Part shown: positions 57,652-64,000 of the stretch, piece by piece
Layout of the letters: the number at the start of each line of letters is the position of its first letter
How positions within the stretch are numbered: position 1 is the first letter of the stretch
Assembly: GCA_963989245.1 (NCBI GenBank)
Contig: OZ022351.1
Location: forward strand, 21,190,616 to 21,254,615
Source: Nansenia antarctica
Lineage: Eukaryota; Chordata; Actinopteri; Argentiniformes; Microstomatidae
DNA length: 64,000 bases
Direction: 5' to 3'
The notes under the pieces: generated by a model
Told to the model about the DNA's origin: nothing
What the model saw: the letters and a program-made list of their open reading frames with translations, nothing else
Database searches by the model: none
Position numbers and translations under genes: made by a program

Positions 57652-58545
57652 CAGGCCCGTCACTATGGGCGGGCCTCAGGGGGCCAGGCCCGCCCACAGA
57701 CGTGCTGGTGCCCCCCCAACTGGCGGCCAGATATTAAATTATTTTTATTTTATTTTATTTTATTATTATTAATCTTCTATATTTGATGTTAAATTAAGAC
57801 ATTCAAATTGAGAAACAATAGTGTGTTTTTCATTTTGTTGGAAGGGATTCTATTGACAACCAATCATTTGAAAAGAAGTTGAAATATTGCACATTACTGC
57901 ATGCTGCTGCTACCGCCATTTCAGCTGTGTGAGCCGACTCAGTCGAGCAAAGTCAGTGCTTTTTGTAGTAACGTTAGGCCTGCCTAGATGGATATACGTT
58001 AGGCCTGCCTAGATGGATATACGTTAGGCCTGCCTAGATGGATATACGTTAGGCCTGCCTAGATGGATATACGTTAGGCCTGCCTAGATGGATATACGAA
58101 AGTGGATTAAATCCTCGAAAGGTGCAGCTGCACCCAACCCCAATGGACAGAGAGATAGCACCAGCAGTAGCGACTGTGGGCCTGACACTAGTAGCACCCC
58201 GACTGCTACTAGTAGCAACGTGACCCTTGCTGCTAATGTTAGCCCCCCGACTATTACTAGCACTAACGTGAGTTTAGCTACTAGCCCACCGACGAATGTT
58301 AGGGCTAGCCTTGCTAGCCCCCCGACGACTACTGTTCCTGTTGGATTAGTGGTGGAGCCGGATGACCTTGGAATGGACCAGCCTAAACAGGTTATTTTAA
58401 GCAAATATCCAGTCAGAATGTTTGGTGCAAAAAACGGTCATTGGCCTCAAGCTGGAACAGGGGCTGGCTTGAGTATTCTCTGAGAAAGGACGCCGCGTTT
58501 TGCTACGCGTGCAGGAAATGTAGGGTAGTGCAGCGAATTCAGGGT
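57652..58545 (+). mobile_element. hAT-type element fragment with TTF/ZMYM-like finger
   Basis: The element begins with the inverted-repeat-rich 'cccgtcactatgggcgggcc'. An open frame from 58088 (MDIRKWIKSSKG) passes through a Ser/Thr/Pro-rich linker to LGMDQPKQVILSKYPVRMFG. A one-base frameshift near 58440 separates this from the finger SLRKDAAFCYACRKC (58480-58525), which is the TTF-type motif of hAT transposases related to ZMYM1-like proteins. A splice-donor-like 'cagggtaagt' follows at about 58540. The catalytic part is absent. Confidence 0.78.
57971..58095 (+). repeat. Five perfect 25-bp tandem repeats reaching the start codon
   Basis: The unit 'acgttaggcctgcctagatgg' plus 'atat' occurs exactly five times. 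Each contains ATGGATATACG, and the last ATG (58088) opens the transposase-like frame MDIRKW. The earlier ATGs meet stops quickly. Confidence 0.95.
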
Positions 58546-58554
58546 AAGTTAATG

Positions 58555-58555
<1 letters not shown>

Positions 58556-58613
<58 letters not shown>

Positions 58614-58625
58614 TGCGTGTGTGTG

Positions 58626-58672
<47 letters not shown>
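58556..58672. repeat. (GT)n microsatellite
   Basis: About 116 bp of GT with a few GC interruptions near 58608-58632, immediately after the finger-coding fragment. Confidence 0.96.
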
Positions 58673-58673
<1 letters not shown>

Positions 58674-59264
58674 AGTAGGCACCCGCCGTGGTGATGTTTT
58701 GCTAGTTGTATTCTCGTCAGCTTTTTCAATTGGAGAGATGGGCTGTTTGCATGGTTAGGCTATATTTAATGTGCTTTGTGTATAACATGTTCAATGATGA
58801 GGATTGATGTATCTGGCTGATCCTATTTGCTGTAGATGGGTGGTTTAATGTGATGATCACACGATCGGTCGGTCATACTGTATACCTTTTGCAAGTTTAC
58901 TGATTGCGTGCCAGTCTCGTAATTTTAGTTACGTAGGTTCTTTTATTTAATTGTTGCTCTTGTAAGTGTGCCGGGTTGGTGCCAATTATTGACCTGTGTG
59001 CATTGTAATGCACAACTTGGCTTCTCCATGCTATAAAGGGGTGGTTTAAAAAATAAAACACAGAAAATAGATGACAGGTTTGTAATAAACCAGCTTCGCC
59101 TGTGTTATGTTATTTGCTGCATTCTGATCATTTTAGGTATAATCTTCATCAGTAGGCTATGTGTCCAATTTAGCCTCTGCCACCTCCTATGCATGTCAGT
59201 GTTGCATGACGAATACCATAGCATATTGGATTATCAAAAATAGTTAATAATAATTGTGCCCCCC
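58673..59264. other. Spacer before the DIRS element
   Basis: AT-rich sequence with no recognised exon. 'tttttaaaccacccctttat' (inverse) near 59030-59055 may be an old transcript end (AATAAA). Confidence 0.4.
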
Positions 59265-59289
59265 CATGCAGTTCTATATCGTGGAGCTC

Positions 59290-59390
59290 CGCCCCATAGG
59301 GGAGCTCTGCTCCTATTGGTTTACCCGCTACCTAAAGTAGCCAATGACTGAATTTTTCAATGCCTGCGCCCGCCTGGGGTGCTATATAAA
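59290..59390 (+). promoter_or_regulatory. DIRS promoter region
   Basis: TATATAAA at 59383-59390 follows a 'ggagctccgccccatagggg' palindromic GC-rich motif at 59283-59310 and a CCAAT (59341). Transcription would start near 59415 and give a short leader before the gag ATG. Confidence 0.6.
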
Positions 59391-59485
59391 GGGGTGTACT
59401 TCGCTACCTCATCCTCCCAAAAAGTTCAGCACGGGTTTATATCTGAAGACTGAGAAGGACGACTACTAAGACTGGAGAACCCGCC

Positions 59486-59660
59486 AGACTTTTCCCTTCA
59501 AGATATGGATCGTCCGCCGCCTATGGAGAAGTTCCTCCGGGACGCCTGCCGCTGCGACTTCCGAGCAGCGGAGGAGACTTTTCCCTTCAGCGATGGATCG
59601 TCCGCCGCCGACCACGAAGAAGTTCCTCCGGGACACCTGCCGCTGCGATTTCCTAGCAGC
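59486..59660 (+). repeat. 88-bp tandem duplication at gag start
   Basis: 'cttttcccttca...atggatcgtccgccgcc' is present twice, with ATGs at 59505 and 59593. Because 88 is not a multiple of three, the first ATG reads out of the gag frame after about 24 residues. The second ATG is the one in frame with gag. Confidence 0.93.
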
Positions 59661-60315
59661 GGAGGACAAGCACGACTTCTGCCACGTCTGCCTCGGCCCC
59701 GAACATGCCGAGGCGGCGTTGGTCGCCTCCCCCAGCTGCCTCCCCTTCCACCTCCTTTCCGTCGCGGAAAGGCGAAAGGGGATGGCCTGGATCAAGGAGA
59801 GCGTTTTTCCCCTGGCGGGCGCTATCTCGGGGATGCTATCCGACTCGAATAGCTCTGCCGATGATGCGTCCGGACAGGCCCCAGAGCGGCGTTCTGGGCA
59901 GGCACCTCCCCAAGTAGGGATGGTCCCGCCCGCTCAGCCGGCCCTGACACCACGCCGCCCTCACCCAGCTGAGTGGTCGGTGCCGGTGTCAGAATCAGAA
60001 AGCTCTGATGAGCTCGGTGCGCAGGCGGCGGCGAATAACATCGCCGTGTTTAACGCCGCCATTGCGAAGATCACCACAGACCGACCCAACGGTCTGTCTG
60101 CAGCGGAGGCGGAGTTTCTGAGCAAACTCAGTGCCGCGACGACACGAGGCGTTATTACATCAAAAACCCCTCCATGTCTATCAAGACCTGGCCCAGCTCA
60201 TGAGCGTGCGGCCGGTTCTTTGATTATCAGGCATAATAAACCTGCGTCAATAAAGAGCATTGTTACACATAACAAACACTCTTTACAGACGGTAAGTCAG
60301 ACGGTAAATCCCTAA
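59593..60315 (+). pseudogene. DIRS gag-like ORF, truncated by tandem repeats
   Basis: MDRPPPTTKKFLRDTCRCDF leads into CHVCLGPEHAEAALVAS, a C-x2-C...H cluster typical of DIRS ORF1. A Pro/Ser-rich region and an acidic SESESSDELG stretch follow. The frame enters the 326-bp tandem array and stops at 60315. A complete DIRS gag is usually longer, so this is a fragment. Confidence 0.75.
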
Positions 60316-61269
60316 GGAGGATTTCCCATGGTATCTACCGGAGCGGAGACCCACCTGCCTTGTCAGAGTGTGGTCGAATCGCTACCGGTTAGAAACGAAG
60401 CGGAGACTAGCCCAGCTTACCGGCGTGTGGCCAGCTCTCTGCCTAGCGGACTTACCCCTATCACGACACGAGGCGGTATTTACATCAAAAACCCCTCCAT
60501 GTCTATTCAAGACCTGGCCCAGCTCATGAGCGTGCGGCCGGTTCTTTGATTATCAGGCATAATAAACCTGCGTCAATAAAGAGCATTGTTTCACATAACA
60601 AACACTCTTTACAGACGGTAAGTCAGACGGTAAATCCCTAAGGAGGATTTTCCATGGTATCTACCGGAGCGGAGACCCACCTGCCTTGTCAGAGTGTGGT
60701 CGAATCGCTACCAGTTAGAAACGAAGCGGAGACTAGCCCAGTTTACCGGCGTGTGGCCAGCTCTCTGCCTAGCAGACTTACCCCTATCACGACACGAGGC
60801 GGTATTTACATCAAAAACCCCTCCATGTCTATTCAAGACCTGGCCCAGCTCATGAGCGTGCGGCCGGTTCTTTGATTATCAGGCATAATAAACCTGCGTC
60901 AATAAAGAGCATTGTTACACATAACAAACACTCTTTACAGACGGTAAGTCAGACGGTAAATCCCTAAGGAGGATTTTCCATGGTATCTACCGGAGCGGAG
61001 ACCCACCTGCCTTGTCAGAGTGTGGTCGAATCGCTACCAGTTAGAAACGAAGCGGAGACTAGCCCAGCTTACCGGCGTGTGGCCAGCTCTCTGCCTAGCG
61101 GACTTACCCCTATCACGACACGAGGCGTTATTTACATCAAAAACCCCTCCATGTCTATCAAGACCTGGCCCAGCTCATGAGCGTGCGGCCGGTTCTTTGA
61201 TTATCAGGCATAATAAACCTGCGTCAATAAAGAGCATTGTTACACATAACAAACACTCTTTACAGACGG
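60139..61269 (+). repeat. 326-bp tandem array (3.5 copies) in DIRS element
   Basis: 'acgacacgaggcg' starts units at 60139, 60463, 60789 and 61115. Units are near identical, each carrying 'aggaggatttnccatggtat', a 73-codon frame from that ATG (MVSTGAETHLPCQ) and 'gcataataaacctgcgtcaa'. The last unit is 155 bp. A period of 326 (two mod three) shifts the frame at each step, so the array destroys gag continuity. Confidence 0.95.
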
Positions 61270-62870
61270 CAGCCCATCCCTTTCGAAATGACCCCACCTT
61301 GGGCTGTGCCATCTCCTCGGTGGGCAGCGGCGGCTGGGGTCATACAGAAATTCAAGCTTTTTCTGTCGACTGCACCACAACAGACGGCCCAGCCGCTGTC
61401 GTTGCTTTATGCAGAATGACTAGAAGGGACAGGTATTCTGTCGGGCTGGCTTGACAGGACATTGAGGAGGGGATATGCACTACAGTTCATTCAGCCTCCT
61501 CCGCCCTTCAGGGGCGTGAGAGAGACTGTTTTTTGTCCTGCCCGATAAAGACACGTGCGCTCCGGGAGGAGATTACGAATCTCCTAACAAAGGGCGCAGT
61601 GACATTGGTTCCGAGGGACCAGTGGGACATGAGATGGTACTCCCCGTATTTCCTTGTCCCAAAGAATTCGGGAGACATGAGACCCATACTAGATTTCAGG
61701 GTCCTCAACGAGAGAGTGGCGAAACGCCCCTTTCGTAGATACCTGAGGGTCGCGTATTTCGTGTGCCAATCACAGAGTGGCACAGGAAATTCCTACGTTT
61801 TGTTTTCCAAGGGAAGGTTTACGAGTACACGCGCCTGCCCTTCGGGTACGCGCTTGCTCCTCGTTTTTTCTCCAAATGCGTGCAGACAGCACTCGAACCA
61901 CTGAGGCGTAACGAGATACGCATAATATGCGGATCTCGACGACCTACTGGTCTTGGCCCAATGCCCAAATCGAGCCATTCGAGACGCAACCTCACTGGTG
62001 CAGCGCCTCACTCAGCTGGGGTTAGCTGTAAACTGGACAGAGAGTGCTCCGTGGCCGGCTCAACAGTTTTCCTATCTAGGCATTCAGTTGGATACTGCCG
62101 AGATGAGGGCCAGTTTATCGGCACCACTGAGAGCGACACTGACGTCAGCTCCCTGGGTGTGTCGAGTGACAAATACAATCACCGCTCTGTCAAGGATGTC
62201 CTTACTAGGACTGAGGTCTGCAGCCCATGTAGTGGTCCCCTTAGGCCTGTTACACATGCGCAGACTGCAGAGGCGGTTCGCACGACTGCGACGGGTTCCA
62301 GTGAGAACGCCGTCGCAAGTTGATTGTAATACAGAGATCGGTCAAAACCGACCTGAGCTACTGGAGAGACCCGCGCGTCATCGCGCGCGGAGTCGCCTGA
62401 GTTCGCTGAAAGCTCTCCACATTCCAGGTCTGCTCAACGAAGGAGCAGATCTGTTATCACGGGGAGGCCCGAGGGACGACGACTGGAGGTTAGCACCCTC
62501 CATTGTGTCGCTGATTTGGGCATGGTTCGGGCAAGCAGAAGTGGTTCTGTTTGCGTCACGGACGAATGCGCAGTGTCGCCTTTGGTTCTTCCTGCGCGAA
62601 CAGGACAACCCGCCATTGGGAGTCGATACATTCGCACACCACCCATGGCCGAGGGTCCTGTTATACGCGTTCCCACCCCTGACATCTATCCTCCCACTGT
62701 TGGCACGAGTGAGGTCAGAGAGGCTAGAGTTAATTCTTGTAGCCCCGGACCGTCCCGGAGCCCCGTGGTTTCCGGAACTGATGGAGATGTTGGTAGAGGG
62801 CCCATGGCCCATACCTCATCGACAAGATGCACTCTCTCAAGCCAGAGGCTTGGTGAGGGGGCCGCCTATG
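61270..62870 (+). pseudogene. DIRS reverse transcriptase/RNase H, frameshifted
   Basis: Fragments appear in alternating frames. 61533-61750 gives LREEITNLLTKGAVTLVP, YSPYFLVPKNSG and RPILDFRVLN. 61763-61910 gives WHRKFLRFVFQGKVYEYTRL and PFGYALAPRFF. Near 61935 DLDDLLV is legible (the DD active site), in the frame of 61953-62915. That frame continues with GLAVNWTES, FSYLGIQLD and the RNase H/C-terminal region (LHIPGLLNEGADLLSR, VVLFASRTNAQC). A segment between FRVLN and the palm is deleted. It is inactive. Confidence 0.85.
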
Positions 62871-63995
62871 ATGGGGGGCCCCCTCATGGCCTGGTTACTG
62901 AGAGGGATTTGTTAGAACGCAGGGGTCTGACAGACGCGGTCATTCAGACCATTCAGAGTGTGCGTGCGCAATCCACTGCAAAGGGATATGCGGCGCGCTG
63001 GCGAGTGTTTACACAGTGTGAGGGACAGGACGTTGACCCAGTCTGCTGTCGGGTCGAAACGTTCTTGTGCTTCTTACAGTCGCTGTTTGACAAGGGATTG
63101 GCGGCGAGAACTATTAAAGTTTACGCGGCTGCCATCTCAGCTTGTCATGAGGGTTTTGCGACAACGACACTGTTCAGTCATTCGCTGGTTAAGCGTTTTT
63201 TGACTGGAGTGTGTAGGCTTAGACGCCCTCATAGGACTCTAATGCCAAAATGGGACCTGTCGATTGTGCTAGAGGCGCTGTGCGTGCCCCATTCGAACCC
63301 ATTGACACTGTGTCGTTGCGTTTATTGTCTCTCAGGACGAGTCAGCTCCTCGCCTTGACTACGGCTAAGCGAGTGAGTGATTTATGTGCTCTCTCGACAC
63401 GGGCAGATTGTTTGATCATATCTGATGACAAACAAAAGCTGTGTTACGCCCTAACCCGGTTTTTATCCCTAAGGTTAATCGTGGGTTTAGGGTTCAGAGC
63501 TGTGCTCTGAGCGCCTTTTTTCCTCCTCCTCACGACGGAGAGAGGGAGAGGCGTTTACATTGTCTATGTCCGGTGCGCGCGTTGGCACAATATGTGAAGC
63601 GCACGGCAGGACTGAGATCTTCTCCCCAGCTTCTGATCTGCTACGGCGGACAGAAAGCCGGGGCACCACTCTCGAAGCAGAGGCTGTCCCATTGGATTTG
63701 CGAGGCTATTAGCCTCGCATACGAATCGAAGGGGCAGCCCGTGCCGACTGGCATTCGGGCTCATTCCACCAGGGGCATGGCCACATCAGTGGCCATTCTC
63801 AGGGGAGTGGGAGTGGAGGAGATATGTGAGGCGGCGTCTTGGTCGTCGCCATCACTTTTTGTACGGTATTACTTGAAAGATATTCTTCCTCATCCTTTTC
63901 TCATTCTGTCCTCAGTTTTGCTGATGACTGATGTAGTGGGAAGGCACTTGGATTACCCTGGTCATGGGGATTCTATTCAAGTGTTGTCAGGATGA
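62870..63995 (+). pseudogene. DIRS tyrosine recombinase, two frameshifts
   Basis: The N-terminal SAM-like helical domain (VRAQSTAKGYAARWRVF, FLQSLFDKGLAARTIKVYAA) is read to about 63357. The next segment shifts frame (LLALTTAKRVSDLCALS, with the first catalytic Arg). A third frame from about 63441 has the H-x-x-R box (RAHSTRGMAT) and the nucleophile region VRYYLKDI. The catalytic set R, HxxR and Y is legible but split over three frames. It would integrate circular element DNA by site-specific recombination if intact. Confidence 0.85.
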
Positions 63996-64000
63996 ATACG

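Larger units (their letters stand above)
59265..64000 (+). mobile_element. DIRS-type retroelement (tyrosine recombinase), decayed, right end outside window
   Basis: In order: a promoter-like leader with TATA (59383), a DIRS gag, RT and RNase H pieces, and a tyrosine recombinase frame ending near 63995. The absence of DDE integrase and the presence of a recombinase define DIRS elements. Multiple frameshifts and two tandem duplications show the copy is defective. Terminal repeats could not be verified because the element reaches the window edge. Confidence 0.82.

Noticed and set aside
60139..61269. CRISPR-like array
   Set aside because: Units are 326-bp contiguous tandem copies without spacers, inside a eukaryotic DIRS element.

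Overview
The window is genomic DNA from a vertebrate, almost certainly a teleost fish. The host genes have short exons with GT-AG introns. The repeat content is typical of ray-finned fishes: Tc1, hAT and Harbinger-type DNA elements, Ty3/gypsy, BEL/Pao and DIRS retroelements, L2/CR1-type LINEs, and tRNA-headed SINEs with the 'gcgtctgctaaatg' tail. No species can be named from the sequence alone. Mobile DNA makes up most of the window; the host coding sequence is four small loci.

The main architectural feature is a large, decayed inverted duplication. The left arm (about 1.9-9.65 kb) reads: C1q-domain gene on the minus strand (1884-5814), shared upstream DNA, then an ENDOD1-like nuclease gene on the plus strand (7327-8729). 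The right arm (about 35.0-57.4 kb) carries the same pair in mirror order: an ENDOD1-like pseudogene on the minus strand (35190-35722), then a C1q-domain copy on the plus strand (52817-57168). The arms were separated and expanded by later insertions. Because each arm can be compared with the other, several insertions have an 'empty site' in the partner: Tc1 and a Harbinger-type MITE on the left, and a solo LTR and a hAT MITE on the right. The right arm also holds the two BEL/Pao elements and a BED-type hAT derivative.

Between the arms lie a 5'-truncated LINE (12.6-14.2 kb) and a nine-exon butyrophilin-like gene (16394-31464). That gene encodes a signal peptide, IgV, IgC-like domain, transmembrane helix, a repeat-built coiled coil and B30.2. 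Its intron between 19.2 and 29.9 kb hosts a TIR element that was itself invaded by a Ty3/gypsy element with an intact 1844-codon gag-pol frame, plus an inverted array of tRNA-like leader units. A second, separate hAT-type MITE also sits there.

From 37.65 to 46.15 kb there is a complete, apparently young BEL/Pao element: LTRs that look identical, a 5-bp target duplication, a tRNA-Tyr-type primer site and an open 2040-aa gag-pol. From 46.76 to 51.70 kb a second BEL/Pao-type element has nearly identical LTRs but a broken gag and a pol replaced by a CA/GA repeat. After a BED-hAT derivative nested in LINE sequence (54-56.6 kb) and a TTF/ZMYM-type hAT fragment (57.65-58.55 kb), the window ends in a decayed DIRS-type (tyrosine recombinase) element with unusual 88-bp and 326-bp tandem duplications.

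I see no prokaryotic, CRISPR or operon-like system. The items most worth a second look are the mirror-image duplication and its internal clock of insertions, the tRNA-like leader units attached to the gypsy element, and the young but pol-less BEL derivative.
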